Shown piece after piece: positions 48,740 to 57,718 of a DNA stretch of 64,000 nucleotides. How positions within the stretch are numbered: the stretch's first letter is position 1; the number at the start of each line of letters is the position of its first letter. The notes beneath the pieces were generated by a model that had not been told where the DNA came from, did not search any database, and worked only from the letters and a program-made list of their open reading frames with translations. Source of the DNA: Inquilinus sp. Marseille-Q2685 (GTDB lineage Bacteria; Pseudomonadota; Alphaproteobacteria; DSM-16000; Inquilinaceae); NCBI RefSeq assembly GCF_916619195.1, contig NZ_CAKAKL010000007.1, forward strand, positions 186,001-250,000, given 5' to 3'. The translations under genes were made by a program, and so were the position numbers.

Positions 48740-49681
48740 ATGGCGGACACTGCGCTGACGATCGAGCGGCGGATCAAGCTGCGCCACCTGCAATGCTTCC
48801 TCGAGGCGGTGCGGCTGCGCAGCGTGGGGGCCGCGGCCGACGCGCTGGCGATCAGCCAGCCGGCGGGGTCGAAGACCCTGCGCGAGCTGGAGGAGGCGCT
48901 GGGCGCGCCGCTGTTCGACCGCAGCCGCAAGGGCGTGGTGCTGACCCCCTTCGGCCGCACCTTCCTGCACCATGCCGGCACCAGCGTCACCGCGCTGCGT
49001 CAGGGCATCGAGAGCGTGGTGCGCGCCCGGGCGGCGGGGGAGGAGCTGCTGCGCGTCGGCGTGCTGCCGACGGTGGCGGCGCAGATGATGCCGGAAGCGC
49101 TGCAGCGGTTCCGCCGGGCCTGCCCCGGCGTGGTGGTGCGGGTGGTCGACGGGCCGAACCAGATGCTGCTGGGCCAGCTGCGGGTCGGCGGGCTGGACCT
49201 TGTGCTCGGCCGGCTGGCGGAGCCGGAGCAGATGACCGGCCTGTCCTTCGAGCACCTCTATTCCGAGCGCATCGCCTTTGCCGTGCGGCCGGGCCATCCG
49301 CTCTTGTCCCGGCCGGCGGTGGCGGTGCGCGACATCCGTGCCTATCCGGTGATCGCCCCGCCGCCGGGATCGGTGATCCAGCCGACCGTCGACCGCCTGC
49401 TGATCGCGGCGGGAGTGGAGGCGCTGCCCGACCGGATCGAGAGCGTCTCGGCCACCTTCGGCCGCTCCTATGTCCGCCGCAGCGACGCGGTCTGGATCAT
49501 CTCGCGCGGCGCCGTGGCCCTGGACCTGGAGGAGGGGGTGCTGGCCGAGCTGCCGATCGACGACAGCGATTCCACCGGCCCGGTCGGGCTGACCATGCGG
49601 GCCGAGGTGCCGCCCACCGATGCCGGCCGGATCTTCATGGCCATGGTGCGCGACGCGGCGCGGGAGGTGCGCGGCGGCTGA
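48740..49681 (+). CDS. pcaQ: LysR-family regulator PcaQ
   Basis: A 313-residue LysR regulator. The winged helix (RIKLRHLQCFLEAVRLRSVGAAADALAISQPAGSKTLRELEEALGAPLFDR) is near residues 10-62, and the substrate-binding domain follows. PcaQ of Agrobacterium and Sinorhizobium activates the pca operon in response to pathway intermediates such as 3-carboxymuconate/carboxymuconolactone. Divergence from pcaD and the operator-like dyad support that role. It is not a GbpR-type sugar regulator by context. Confidence 0.92.
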   Translation: MADTALTIERRIKLRHLQCFLEAVRLRSVGAAADALAISQPAGSKTLRELEEALGAPLFDRSRKGVVLTPFGRTFLHHAGTSVTALRQGIESVVRARAAGEELLRVGVLPTVAAQMMPEALQRFRRACPGVVVRVVDGPNQMLLGQLRVGGLDLVLGRLAEPEQMTGLSFEHLYSERIAFAVRPGHPLLSRPAVAVRDIRAYPVIAPPPGSVIQPTVDRLLIAAGVEALPDRIESVSATFGRSYVRRSDAVWIISRGAVALDLEEGVLAELPIDDSDSTGPVGLTMRAEVPPTDAGRIFMAMVRDAAREVRGG

Positions 49682-49745
49682 TCCCGCGCCGGCCGGGTGC
49701 GTCCTGTGATAGGCTCGGATCATTCGGCAAACAGGGAGGATTCCA

Positions 49746-51146
49746 ATGGCCATGAGGCCCGACCCGACCTTCCACGCCTCGCCGAAGCTGGCGATGGAAG
49801 CCCCGCCCGAGGACTTCGCCTACACGCTGCTGCTCAGCCCGGATTTCTCGCAGCCCGACGCGCTGGCGGTGATCGACGTCAGGCCCGGCTCGCCCAGCTA
49901 CAGCAAAGTCGTCCACACCGTGGCGATGCCGCACAAGGGCGACGAGTTCCATCATTTTGGCTGGAACGCCTGCTCCTCGGCCCTGTCGCCGCTGACCGGG
50001 CATGCCTTCCTGGAGCGGCGCTATCTGATCATCCCGGGCATCCGCTCGTCCCGGATCTATGTGGTGGACACCAGGCCGGACCCGACGCAGGCGAAGATCC
50101 ACAAGGTCATCGAGCCGGAGGAGGTGTTCCGGAAGACCGGATATTCCCGGCCGCACACCGTGCATTGCGGCCCGGACGGCATCTATGTCTCGACCCTCGG
50201 CGGCGGCGGGCCGGACGGCACCGACGGCCCGCCCGGCATCTTCATCATGGATTGCGAGAGCTTCGAGGTGCTGGGCCGCTGGGAGATCGACCGCGGGCCG
50301 CAGCAGCTGCACTACGATTTCTGGTGGAACCTGCCGCGCGACTATATGGTGACCAGCGAATGGGCGCTGCCACCGCAATTCGAGAACGGCATCGTGCCGG
50401 AGGACCTGCTGGCGAACAGGTACGGCCACCGGGTGCATTTCTGGGACCTGCGGGCCCGGCGCAACGTCCAGACCATCGACCTCGGCGCGAACCACCAGAT
50501 GGCGCTGGAGGTGCGGCCGGCGCATGACCCGGCGAAGGAATACGGCTTCCTCGGCGTCGTGGTCGACACCACCAACCTGGAAGGGTCGATCTGGACCTGG
50601 TGGCGCGAGGGCGGCCGGTTCCACATCGAGAAGACGGCGACGATCCAGCCCGAGCCGGCGGAGGCCGACCGGCTGCCGCCGCTGCTGAAGGGCTTCGGCG
50701 CGGTGCCGCCGCTGGTCACCGACATCGACCTGTCGCTCGACGACCGCTTCCTCTACGTCTCCTGCTGGGGCACCGGCGAGATGCGGCAATACGATGTCCG
50801 CGACCCGCGCCAGCCGAAGCTGTCCGGCTCGGTCCATATCGGCGGCATCGACCGGCGCAAGGCCCATCCGAACGGCAGGCCCTTTGCCGGCGGGCCGCAG
50901 ATGGTCGAGATCAGCCGCGACGGCAGGCGGGTGTACTGGACCAACTCGCTGTACTCGACCTGGGACGACCAGTTCTATCCGGACGGCGTGCCCGGCGCCC
51001 AGGTGATGGCCCAGGCCGGACCCGATGGCGGGTTGGAGTTGGCCGAGGACTACTGGGTCGAGTTCCCGGACGGCTACCGGGCGCATCAGATCCGGCTGCA
51101 GGGCGGCGACTGCTCGACCGACAGCTTCTGCTATCCGTCGGCTTGA
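49746..51146 (+). CDS. Selenium-binding protein 56 family (methanethiol oxidase-like)
   Basis: A 466-residue SBP56/MTO-family beta-propeller. Characteristic segments are DEFHHFGWNACSSAL, RYLIIPGIRSSRIYVVDT, GYSRPHTVHCGPDGIYVSTLG, YDFWWNLPRDYMVTSEWA, LDDRFLYVSCWGTGEMRQYDV, and a C-terminal GYRAHQIRLQGGDCSTDSFCYPSA. Family members include bacterial methanethiol oxidase, a copper enzyme that makes formaldehyde, H2S and H2O2. The His-rich sites are in place, but activity is not demonstrated here. No obvious signal peptide precedes it. The following membrane protein starts three bases later. Confidence 0.9.
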   Translation: MAMRPDPTFHASPKLAMEAPPEDFAYTLLLSPDFSQPDALAVIDVRPGSPSYSKVVHTVAMPHKGDEFHHFGWNACSSALSPLTGHAFLERRYLIIPGIRSSRIYVVDTRPDPTQAKIHKVIEPEEVFRKTGYSRPHTVHCGPDGIYVSTLGGGGPDGTDGPPGIFIMDCESFEVLGRWEIDRGPQQLHYDFWWNLPRDYMVTSEWALPPQFENGIVPEDLLANRYGHRVHFWDLRARRNVQTIDLGANHQMALEVRPAHDPAKEYGFLGVVVDTTNLEGSIWTWWREGGRFHIEKTATIQPEPAEADRLPPLLKGFGAVPPLVTDIDLSLDDRFLYVSCWGTGEMRQYDVRDPRQPKLSGSVHIGGIDRRKAHPNGRPFAGGPQMVEISRDGRRVYWTNSLYSTWDDQFYPDGVPGAQVMAQAGPDGGLELAEDYWVEFPDGYRAHQIRLQGGDCSTDSFCYPSA

Positions 51147-51149
51147 CCG

Positions 51150-51803
51150 ATGCCGGAGGCGGCCGGCCTGTGGCTGGCGGTGGTGGCGAGCGGCCTCTAT
51201 CACGGGATCAATCCCGGGATGGGCTGGCCGCTCGCGGTCTCGGCCGGGCTGATGGAGCGCAGCCCGCGCGCCCTGCTGGCGGCGCTGGGGCCGCTGACGA
51301 TCGGCCATCTGCTGGCGATGGCGGTGGTGATCCTGCCCTTCGCCCTGTTGGTGACGCTGGTGGCTTGGCAGCAGCCGATCCGGATCGGCGCCAGCCTGCT
51401 GGTGATCGGCTTCGGCGTGTTCCGCCTGGTCAACCGGCGCCATCCGCGGGCGCTGGCGCGGATCCGGCCGACGCAGCTGGGACTCTGGTCCTTCGCTGTG
51501 GCGACGGCGCATGGCGCCGGGCTGATGCTGGTGCCGATCTATCTCGGCCTGTGCCGCACAGTCGGGAACGACCAGGCGGCGGGGGCGCTGATCGGCGGCG
51601 ACCTCGGCATGGGCGTGCTGGTCTCGGCCGTGCATTCCGTCGCCATGGTCGCGGCCGGCGGCGCCTTCGCCTGGCTGGTCTACAGCACACTCGGGCTGAA
51701 GGCCGTGTCGCGCAGTTGGTTCAACCTCGACGCGGCCTGGGCCACCAGCCTGATCCTGGTCGGCGGCCTGTCGCTCGTTCTCGCGCTGGACGGCGGGGTC
51801 TGA
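51150..51803 (+). CDS. Polytopic membrane protein downstream of the SBP56 gene
   Basis: A 217-residue membrane protein with about six hydrophobic segments, including LWLAVVASGLYHGINPGMGW, LLAMAVVILPFALLVTLVAW, IGASLLVIGFGVFRLV and LVSAVHSVAMVAAGGAFAWLVY. Conserved-looking polar motifs in membrane segments are YHGINPGMGWPL and VATAHGAGLMLVP, where His-Gly pairs could bind metal. The function is unknown. The three-base gap indicates co-expression with the SBP56 protein, so a copper or sulfur handling role is possible but inferred. Confidence 0.75.
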   Translation: MPEAAGLWLAVVASGLYHGINPGMGWPLAVSAGLMERSPRALLAALGPLTIGHLLAMAVVILPFALLVTLVAWQQPIRIGASLLVIGFGVFRLVNRRHPRALARIRPTQLGLWSFAVATAHGAGLMLVPIYLGLCRTVGNDQAAGALIGGDLGMGVLVSAVHSVAMVAAGGAFAWLVYSTLGLKAVSRSWFNLDAAWATSLILVGGLSLVLALDGGV

Positions 51804-52007
51804 CCGGCAGCTCAGACCAAATGTGAAGACCCGCCTTTCCAGCGCGCAGCAGCCCTGCACGACAAGCCCTTGCCCGGATTGCGGTCCTGGCCGAAGCTCA
51901 TCCTGTTTCTCATCATCCCCGCGGGGGCGGGCAGCGCTCGACCGGCACCATCGCCCAGGCGGCATGGCGCGGGCCGGGCCGTGCCGCGTTTGAGCGAGAC
52001 CGATCGG

Positions 52008-53276
52008 ATGTCGTTCGTCAGCAGGATCGCCGCGAAGGCGCCGGGCCGCGCCATGCCCGCGCCGGGCTTCGCCGAATTCGTCGGCCTGATCGCCTTCATG
52101 ATGGCGTTGATCTCGCTGTCGATCGACAACCTGCTGCCGGCCTTCGGCGCCATCCAGGCCGATCTCGGCATCGCCGACGCCAACGCGCTGCAATACGTCC
52201 TGACCGCCTACATGGCCGGCTTCGGCGTGATGCAACTGGTCTACGGCCCGGTGTCGGACGTGATCGGGCGGCGGCCGACGCTGATGATCGGGCTGACCGT
52301 CTACACCTTCGGCAGCATCCTGGCGATCGTCGCCCACGGCTTCGAATGGCTGCTGATCGCGCGGGTGGTGCAGGGCATGGGCGCCGCCGCGGCGCGCGTG
52401 CTGACCGTCACCATCGTGCGCGACCGCTATTCCGGCCGCGAGATGGCGCGGGTGATGTCGCTGACCATGATGGTCTTCATCATCGTGCCGATCTTCGCGC
52501 CGGCGGTCGGCCAGGTGTTCCTGGTGCTCGGCGGCTGGCACGCGATCTTCGTCAGCATGCTGGCGCTGGCCCTGGTGCAGATCGTCTGGTTCAACCTGCG
52601 CATGCCGGAGACGCTGCATCCCGAGCACCGCAAGCGCTTTTCCCTGCCGACCATCCTCGGCGCGGCGGGGCGCTGCGTCACCACCCGGGTGTCGATCGGC
52701 TACGCCACCGCCATGGGGCTGATGATGGGGGCGCTGATGTCCTATCTCGGCTCGTCCCAGGCGATCTTCGAGACCGATGTCTACGCCCTCGGCGCCTTCT
52801 TCCCGATGGCTTTCGGGCTGATCGCGATGGTGATGGGCTTCGCCTCCTTCCTCAACTCCCGGCTGGTGCGCCGGCTGGGCATGCGGCGGCTGTCGCACAC
52901 CGGGATCCTGGGCTTCGTCGCCGTCGGCGCGCTGCAGGTGATCTTCGCCTTCGCGTTCGGCGGAAAGCCGCCGCTCTTCCTGTTCGGCGTGGTGCTGGCC
53001 GCCAACATGTTCCTGTTCAGCCTGACCGTGCCGAACTTCAACGCCATGGCGATGGAGCCCCTGGGCGACGTCGCCGGCACCGCCTCCTCGGTGTTCGGCA
53101 GCTACACCACGATCGTCAGCGCGGTGCTCGGCGCCGTCGTCGGCCAGGCCTTCGACGGCACGGTGGTGCCGCTGGCCTTCGGCTATTTCGGCCTCGGCCT
53201 GCTGGCGCTGCTGATCGTGCTGTGGACCGAGCGCGGCCGGCTGTTCGTGCCGCACCACCCGGATCCCGTCCGCTGA
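52008..53276 (+). CDS. MFS drug-resistance transporter, Bcr/CflA family
   Basis: A 422-residue twelve-helix major-facilitator protein. Motif A is GPVSDVIGRRPTLMIGL, followed by RVVQGMGAAAARVLTVTIVRDRYSGREMARVMSLTMMVFIIVPIFAPAVGQ, the Bcr/CflA drug:H+ antiporter pattern. The C-terminal half has PNFNAMAMEPLGDVAGTASSVFGSYTT, also typical. The start is ATG 52008; an alternative ATG at 52053 would shorten the N-terminus by 15 residues. Substrate unknown. Confidence 0.88.
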   Translation: MSFVSRIAAKAPGRAMPAPGFAEFVGLIAFMMALISLSIDNLLPAFGAIQADLGIADANALQYVLTAYMAGFGVMQLVYGPVSDVIGRRPTLMIGLTVYTFGSILAIVAHGFEWLLIARVVQGMGAAAARVLTVTIVRDRYSGREMARVMSLTMMVFIIVPIFAPAVGQVFLVLGGWHAIFVSMLALALVQIVWFNLRMPETLHPEHRKRFSLPTILGAAGRCVTTRVSIGYATAMGLMMGALMSYLGSSQAIFETDVYALGAFFPMAFGLIAMVMGFASFLNSRLVRRLGMRRLSHTGILGFVAVGALQVIFAFAFGGKPPLFLFGVVLAANMFLFSLTVPNFNAMAMEPLGDVAGTASSVFGSYTTIVSAVLGAVVGQAFDGTVVPLAFGYFGLGLLALLIVLWTERGRLFVPHHPDPVR

Positions 53277-53342
53277 GGGTTTCCCTCCGCGCGGGATCGG
53301 CTACATCTGTCACCGGGCCCTGTTCCCGACGCGGAGACCGAG

Positions 53343-54017
53343 ATGCGCCAGCAGACCTCCTTCCTGTTCGACCTCGACGGCACGCTGGTCGACAGCGTCT
53401 ATCACCACGTCATGGCCTGGCGCGAGGCGCTGGAGGCCGAGGGCATCGAGCTGTCGGTCTGGCGCATCCACCGCAAGATCGGCATGAGCGGCGGGCTGTT
53501 CACCAACATGCTGCTGCGCGAGACCGGGCTGGACATCAGCGACGAGCGGGTGGAGCGGCTGCGCCGCCGCCATGCCGAAGCCTATAACCGGAACTCGGAG
53601 CAGAGCGTGCCGCTGCCCGGCGCGCGCGAGCTCCTGGCCTGGCTGACCGAGGCCGGCATCCCCTGGGCCATCGCCACCAGCGGCCGGATGGAGACGGCGC
53701 GGCCGGTGATCGAGAATCTGGGCGTCGACTTCGCCAAGGTGCCGGTGATCACCCGCGACATGGTGAAATACGCCAAGCCCGACCCCGACCTGTTCCTGGC
53801 CGCGGCGGAGAAGCTGGGCGTGCCGATCGAACGTGCCCATGTGGTCGGCGACAGCGTCTGGGACATGCTGGCGGCACAGCGGGCGCGGGCGCTGGGCATC
53901 GGCTTCCTGTCCGGCGGCTACGGCCAGGACGAGCTGGAGCGCGCCGGCGCCTACCGCGTCTTCGAGGACCCGGCCGACATGCTGCTGCATATCGACGAGG
54001 TCGGGGGCAGAAGGTAG
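53343..54017 (+). CDS. HAD-family hydrolase (phosphoglycolate phosphatase-like)
   Basis: A 224-residue HAD phosphatase. Motif I FLFDLDGTLVDSVYHHVMAW, motif II AIATSGRM, and motif III/IV PDPDLFLAAAEKLG / HVVGDSVWDMLAAQRARA are all present, with the helical cap inserted between I and II. Members dephosphorylate phosphoglycolate, sugar phosphates or similar small molecules; the substrate is not determined. It is followed by a palindromic repeat and an insertion sequence. Confidence 0.9.
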   Translation: MRQQTSFLFDLDGTLVDSVYHHVMAWREALEAEGIELSVWRIHRKIGMSGGLFTNMLLRETGLDISDERVERLRRRHAEAYNRNSEQSVPLPGARELLAWLTEAGIPWAIATSGRMETARPVIENLGVDFAKVPVITRDMVKYAKPDPDLFLAAAEKLGVPIERAHVVGDSVWDMLAAQRARALGIGFLSGGYGQDELERAGAYRVFEDPADMLLHIDEVGGRR

Positions 54018-54030
54018 GGGGCTCCCTCAC

Positions 54031-54112
54031 CGTCATTGCGAGCGCAGCGAAGCAATCCAGGGCCGTTCGGCACGGCTCCTGGATTGCTTCGTCGGCTTCG
54101 CCTCCTCGCAAT
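54031..54112. repeat. Dispersed palindromic repeat, type A (copy 2), interrupted by IS
   Basis: The sequence CGTCATTGCGAGC...CTCGCAAT matches the repeat at 897-984. The last GACG of the right arm is not here; it reappears at 55179-55182, after the insertion sequence. The repeat was therefore complete before the transposon landed in it. Confidence 0.88.
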
Positions 54113-54139
54113 TGTAGAGGTTCAGGAATTCGCTGATCG
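54113..54139. repeat. IS481-family terminal inverted repeat, left
   Basis: Starts TGTAGAGGTTCAGGAATTCG. Imperfectly complementary to 55147-55173. The target duplication GCAAT precedes it at 54108-54112. Confidence 0.88.
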
Positions 54140-55120
54140 GTTGGGTTGGGTTTTGGTGAGAGCGAAGGCCTTTGGGGTAAGGCCATCGAGGGCTTGGTGA
54201 GGCCTGAAGGCGTTGTAGTAGACGAGGTATTCGAACAGCTCGTTGGAGAAGTGTTCGAGGTGGTCGAAGGTGGCGCCGTCGATCAGGTCGTCGTTGAGGG
54301 TGCGCCAGAAGCGTTCGGCCTTGCCGTTGGTCTGGGGCCGGTAGGGCCTGGTGTAGCGGTGGTTGATGCCGAGCTCGAGGAGCATGGCCTCGAAGGGGTG
54401 GTCTTCGGGGTGTTGCCGGGAGGCGAACTCGGCGCCGTTGTCGGTGAGGATGTCCTTGAACTGCAGGCCGTAGTTGGCGTTGAGGGTGTTGATCATCTTC
54501 AGGGTGCGGAACATCACCGGCAGGGCCTTCTTGCTGGCGAGGATCTCGGCCCAGGCCAGGCGGGAGCAGGCGTCGATCAGGCAGACGAGGTAGGCCGGCT
54601 TGGCGGGCGGCTGCAGGAACATGTCGCGGGGCAGCTGGTGCAGGTCGACATGGCCCATCTCGCCGAGCATGGTCTTGATGATCCTGCGCTTGGTCTCGAC
54701 CATGGCCTTGGTCTTGCGGTTCAGGCCATGCTGCTTGAGCCTGCGGTAGATGGTGGAGGGTGACGGCAAGGACGATACATCCTGGCGCGTCTCCCGCAAG
54801 ACGGCATGGATCTCGTAGCGGTTGAGGCCGCGCTGGCGGCAGGCCAGGATCTCGGCCTCGATGCCGTCGGGGTCGCGGCGCTCGCGCCACTTCGGTCCGC
54901 GCCGCTGCGGCAGCAGATCCTGCTCCGAGCCGCTGAGCAGATAGCGGTTGTAATACTTGCGGAAGGTCTGCGAGCAGGTGCCGTGATGCCGGTAGAACTC
55001 GCCGACCCGCCGGAACGTCTGTGACGTCCCGGCCTTCACCGCCTCGTATTCCGGGATCAGGAAGCGCCACTTCTGCAGATAGTTGCGCTCGATCGTCCGG
55101 TCGTAGCTGTTGTCCCGCAT
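54122..55120 (-). CDS. IS481-family transposase
   Basis: A 332-residue transposase. The N-terminal part (RTIERNYLQKWRFLIPEYEAV...HHGTCSQTFRKYYNRYL) has the helix-turn-helix binding region. The rve integrase core has the DDE triad: Asp in GHVDLHQLP, Asp in ILTDNGAEF, and Glu in NGKAERFWRTL. The start is ATG 55120, preceded by AAGGAGG; an ATG at 55168 would extend it by 16 residues into the inverted-repeat side. Nothing suggests inactivation. Confidence 0.93.
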   Translation of the reverse strand: MRDNSYDRTIERNYLQKWRFLIPEYEAVKAGTSQTFRRVGEFYRHHGTCSQTFRKYYNRYLLSGSEQDLLPQRRGPKWRERRDPDGIEAEILACRQRGLNRYEIHAVLRETRQDVSSLPSPSTIYRRLKQHGLNRKTKAMVETKRRIIKTMLGEMGHVDLHQLPRDMFLQPPAKPAYLVCLIDACSRLAWAEILASKKALPVMFRTLKMINTLNANYGLQFKDILTDNGAEFASRQHPEDHPFEAMLLELGINHRYTRPYRPQTNGKAERFWRTLNDDLIDGATFDHLEHFSNELFEYLVYYNAFRPHQALDGLTPKAFALTKTQPNRSANS

Positions 55121-55146
55121 CGATGCCGCCTCCTTCTCGCCGGCAT

Positions 55147-55173
55147 CGATCAACGAATTAATGAACATGCACA
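55147..55173. repeat. IS481-family terminal inverted repeat, right
   Basis: On the minus strand it reads TGTGCATGTTCATTAATTCG, matching the left end. The second target copy GCAAT follows at 55174-55178. Confidence 0.88.
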
Positions 55174-55278
55174 GCAATGACGGTTTAGGAGGGCTCGGGG
55201 CCGCGTAAGCGATCCGTAAGTCGCTGTCGGTCAGGATTCCGTCAGCCGCAATCGGCGGCGGGACCTGGAGGCATCGAC

Positions 55279-55887
55279 ATGCTGGCATTGCTCGACGAAC
55301 CGGGCCTGGAGCGGGACGACGCGCTCGGGGCTTTGGACCGGCTGGCCCATGGCGTGGCGCTGGTGGCGCCCGGCGGCCGGATCCTGTTCCTGAACGGCGC
55401 GGCGGAGGACATCGTCGACGCCCGCGACGGGCTGTCGATCGGCCCCGGCCGGGTGCTGCGGGCGGCGCGCCCGGCCGAGGACGCCGCGCTGCAGCGGCTG
55501 ATCCCGCAGCCCGTGCCGGGCTGCCTCGCCGTCAGCCGGCCCTCGGGCGCGCGGCCCTATGCGGTGCAGGCGGCGCCGCTCGGCTCCGCCCTGCGGGCGG
55601 CGGATCGCCCCCCGGCGCCGGCGCTGCTGCTGATCCTCGACCCCGAAGCCGGGCCGGAGCCGCAGCCGGCGACGCTGCAGCGCCTGTATGGCCTGACTGC
55701 GGCGGAGGCGCGGGTGGCGCTCCTGACCCTGCGCGGCGCCGGGATCCGGCCGATCGCCGAGGAGCTGGCGGTCTCCGTCTCCACTGTCCGCATCCATCTG
55801 CAGCGCGTGTTCGACAAGACCGGAACGCATCGTCAGGCCGCCCTGGTGCGGCTGCTGCTCGGCGCCGGGCTGGTGGCGGGAGGATAG
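55279..55887 (+). CDS. LuxR-type helix-turn-helix regulator
   Basis: A 202-residue protein. The N-terminal part (DALGALDRLAHGVALVAPGGRILFLNGAAEDIVDARDGLSIG) resembles a PAS-like sensor segment. The C-terminus is a GerE/LuxR DNA-binding domain: YGLTAAEARVALLTLRGAGIRPIAEELAVSVSTVRIHLQRVFDKTGTHRQAALVRLLL. It is shorter than many proteins with this layout, which have a longer N-terminal domain. Whether it was truncated is uncertain: a GGAGG ribosome site lies just upstream of ATG 55279, about 100 bases from the IS end. No response-regulator receiver is present. Confidence 0.78.
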   Translation: MLALLDEPGLERDDALGALDRLAHGVALVAPGGRILFLNGAAEDIVDARDGLSIGPGRVLRAARPAEDAALQRLIPQPVPGCLAVSRPSGARPYAVQAAPLGSALRAADRPPAPALLLILDPEAGPEPQPATLQRLYGLTAAEARVALLTLRGAGIRPIAEELAVSVSTVRIHLQRVFDKTGTHRQAALVRLLLGAGLVAGG

Positions 55888-56016
55888 GACCCAAAGCCTG
55901 GGCGTCAAGAGGAAGCCCATGAGCTTCTATTAAGCTTGAATCTCAAAATTTAGCTTGAGCTACATTTGGGTCGATGCGAGCATTCCCACGCAAACACGCT
56001 GCGATGGGAGAGGCTG
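55888..56016 (+). promoter_or_regulatory. Promoter region of the SitABCD-type operon with metal-regulator-like box
   Basis: An AT-rich block at 55925-55970 has the palindrome TAGCT-TG-AGCTA at 55951-55962 and an additional AGCTTGA at 55933-55939, nineteen bases upstream of a second AGCTTGA at 55952. Such dyads in front of manganese/iron transporters often bind MntR or Mur/Fur. The ribosome site GGGAGAGG precedes ATG 56017. Confidence 0.5.
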
Positions 56017-56925
56017 ATGGCGAGGATTCGGGGCGCGCTGGCGGCGGCGCTGGTGCTGGCGGGCGTGTTGACGGCCGGGAGCGCCTGGGCGGACGGGGCG
56101 CGGCCGAAGCGGATCGTCACCACCTTCACCATCCTGCAGGACATGGCCCAGCAGGTGGCCGGCGACGCGGCGATCGTCGAGTCGATCACCAAGCCGGGGG
56201 CGGAGATCCACGACTACGACCCGACGCCGCTGGACGTGGTCAGGGCGCAGGACGCCGACCTGGTGCTGTGGAACGGCCTGGGCCTGGAGCGCTGGTTCGA
56301 GAAGTTCTTCCAGGGCGTCAAGGACGTGCCGAGCGTGGTGGTGACCGACGGCATCCAGCCGGTCTCGATCGTCGAAGGCCCCTACACCGACAAGCCGAAC
56401 CCGCACAGCTGGATGTCGCCGGCCAATGCGGTGATCTATGTCGAGAACATCCGCAAGGCGCTGGTGGCGCTCGCCCCCGCCAACGCCGCGCCCTACGACC
56501 GCACCGCCGCCGCCTACACCGCCGAGCTGAAGGCGCTGGACGCGCCGATCCGCGAGGCGCTGGCGAAGATCCCGGCCGATCAGCGCATGCTGGTCAGCTG
56601 CGAGGGCGCCTTCTCCTACCTCGCCCGCGACTACGGGCTGAAGGAGGGCTATCTCTGGGCCGTCAACGCCGACGAGGAGGGCACGCCGCAGCAGATCCGC
56701 AAGGTGATCGACACGGTGCGCCGGGGCCATGTGCCGGTGGTGTTCTGCGAGAGCACGGTCAACGACAAGGCGATGCAGCAGGTGGCGCAGGAGACCGGCG
56801 CCCGCTTCGGCGGCACGCTGTATGTCGACAGCCTGACCACCGAGGACGGGCCGGCGCCGAGCTATCTCGCCATGCTGCGCTACAACGCGAAGCTGATCCA
56901 GGACGGCTTCAATGTCGGCAACTGA
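56017..56925 (+). CDS. sitA: Manganese/iron ABC transporter binding protein (SitA/MntC-like)
   Basis: A 302-residue cluster-A-I metal-binding protein. A signal peptide ([25 protein letters not shown]) precedes the mature region. Likely metal ligands are a His in EIHDYDPTP, His in [10 protein letters not shown], Glu in [16 protein letters not shown] and Asp in [10 protein letters not shown]. The His-His-Glu-Asp set favours Mn2+/Fe2+ over Zn2+ (which would have a His-rich loop, absent here). The start at ATG 56017 follows GGGAGAGG. It overlaps the ATPase gene by 14 bases. Confidence 0.9.
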   Translation: MARIRGALAAALVLAGVLTAGSAWADGARPKRIVTTFTILQDMAQQVAGDAAIVESITKPGAEIHDYDPTPLDVVRAQDADLVLWNGLGLERWFEKFFQGVKDVPSVVVTDGIQPVSIVEGPYTDKPNPHSWMSPANAVIYVENIRKALVALAPANAAPYDRTAAAYTAELKALDAPIREALAKIPADQRMLVSCEGAFSYLARDYGLKEGYLWAVNADEEGTPQQIRKVIDTVRRGHVPVVFCESTVNDKAMQQVAQETGARFGGTLYVDSLTTEDGPAPSYLAMLRYNAKLIQDGFNVGN

Positions 56926-57718
56926 CGCTCCGTCGATCGTCGTCTCCGGCGTCACCGTCCGCTACCGCGCCGGCAACACGGCGGTGAGCGACGTGTCGCT
57001 GACGCTCGACCGGCCCAGCATCTGCGGCCTGATCGGCATGAACGGCAGCGGCAAGTCGACCCTGTTCAAGGCGATCATGGGTTTCGTCATGCCGGTCGCC
57101 GGCTCGGTCGCGATCTGCGGCCGGCCGGTGGCCTGGGCGCAGAAGGCCAACATCGTCGCCTATGTGCCGCAGACCGAGGAGGTGGACTGGAGCTTCCCGG
57201 TCTCGGTCCGCGACGTGGTGATGATGGGCCGGCAGGGCCGGATGGGCCTCCTGCGCATCCCGTCGGCCGCCGACCGGCAGGCGGTGGCGGCCAGCCTGGA
57301 GCGGGTGGGGATGCAGGATTTCGCCGGCCGGCAGATCGGCGAGCTGTCCGGCGGTCAGCGCAAGCGGGTGTTCCTGGCCCGGGCGCTGGCGCAGGAGGCG
57401 CGGATCATCCTGCTGGACGAGCCCTTCACCGGCGTTGACGTCAAGACCGAACGGGCGATCACCGGCATCCTGACCGGGCTGCGCGAGGCCGGCCACCTGA
57501 TCCTGGTGTCGACCCACAACCTGGCGAGCGTGCCGGAATTCTGCGACCAGGCGGCGCTGATCCACCGCAGCCTCGTCGCTTTCGGCCCGGTCGACGAGGT
57601 CTTCACGCCGGACAACCTGGCCCGCACCTTCGGCGGCGCGCTGCACCAGCTGCCTTTCGGCCTGGCCGGGCTGAGCGCGGATGGCGCCGAGCCCCGGCTG
57701 CGGGCGGCGGCGGGATGA
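56912..57718 (+). CDS. sitB: Manganese/iron ABC transporter ATPase (SitB-like)
   Basis: A 268-residue ATPase. Walker A is GMNGSGKST (residues ~43-51), the signature is [15 protein letters not shown], and Walker B is [12 protein letters not shown]. It overlaps the binding-protein gene upstream and the first permease gene downstream (ATGA). The family (ZnuC/MntB/SitB) powers high-affinity divalent metal uptake at the inner membrane. Confidence 0.92.
   Translation: MSATDAPSIVVSGVTVRYRAGNTAVSDVSLTLDRPSICGLIGMNGSGKSTLFKAIMGFVMPVAGSVAICGRPVAWAQKANIVAYVPQTEEVDWSFPVSVRDVVMMGRQGRMGLLRIPSAADRQAVAASLERVGMQDFAGRQIGELSGGQRKRVFLARALAQEARIILLDEPFTGVDVKTERAITGILTGLREAGHLILVSTHNLASVPEFCDQAALIHRSLVAFGPVDEVFTPDNLARTFGGALHQLPFGLAGLSADGAEPRLRAAAG

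Larger units (their letters stand above)
54113..55173 (-). mobile_element. IS481-family insertion sequence, apparently complete (1061 bp)
   Basis: Ends pair as imperfect inverted repeats (TGTAGAGGTTCAGGAATTCG against TGTGCATGTTCATTAATTCG, about 21 of 27 matches) and start with TGT. GCAAT lies directly outside both ends (54108-54112 and 55174-55178), a 5-bp target duplication. The single transposase gene spans nearly the whole element. Intact ends, an intact frame and a target duplication suggest recent insertion. Confidence 0.92.

Noticed and set aside
49635-53258. A very long open frame on the minus strand opposite the SBP56 and MFS genes
   Set aside because: It is antisense to recognisable proteins, has no domain and a repetitive Arg/Gly/His-rich composition typical of GC-rich shadow frames.
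55174-55887. LuxR-type gene truncated by the insertion sequence
   Set aside because: The IS inserted into the repeat, and a proper ribosome site lies before the current start, so truncation by the IS is not shown.
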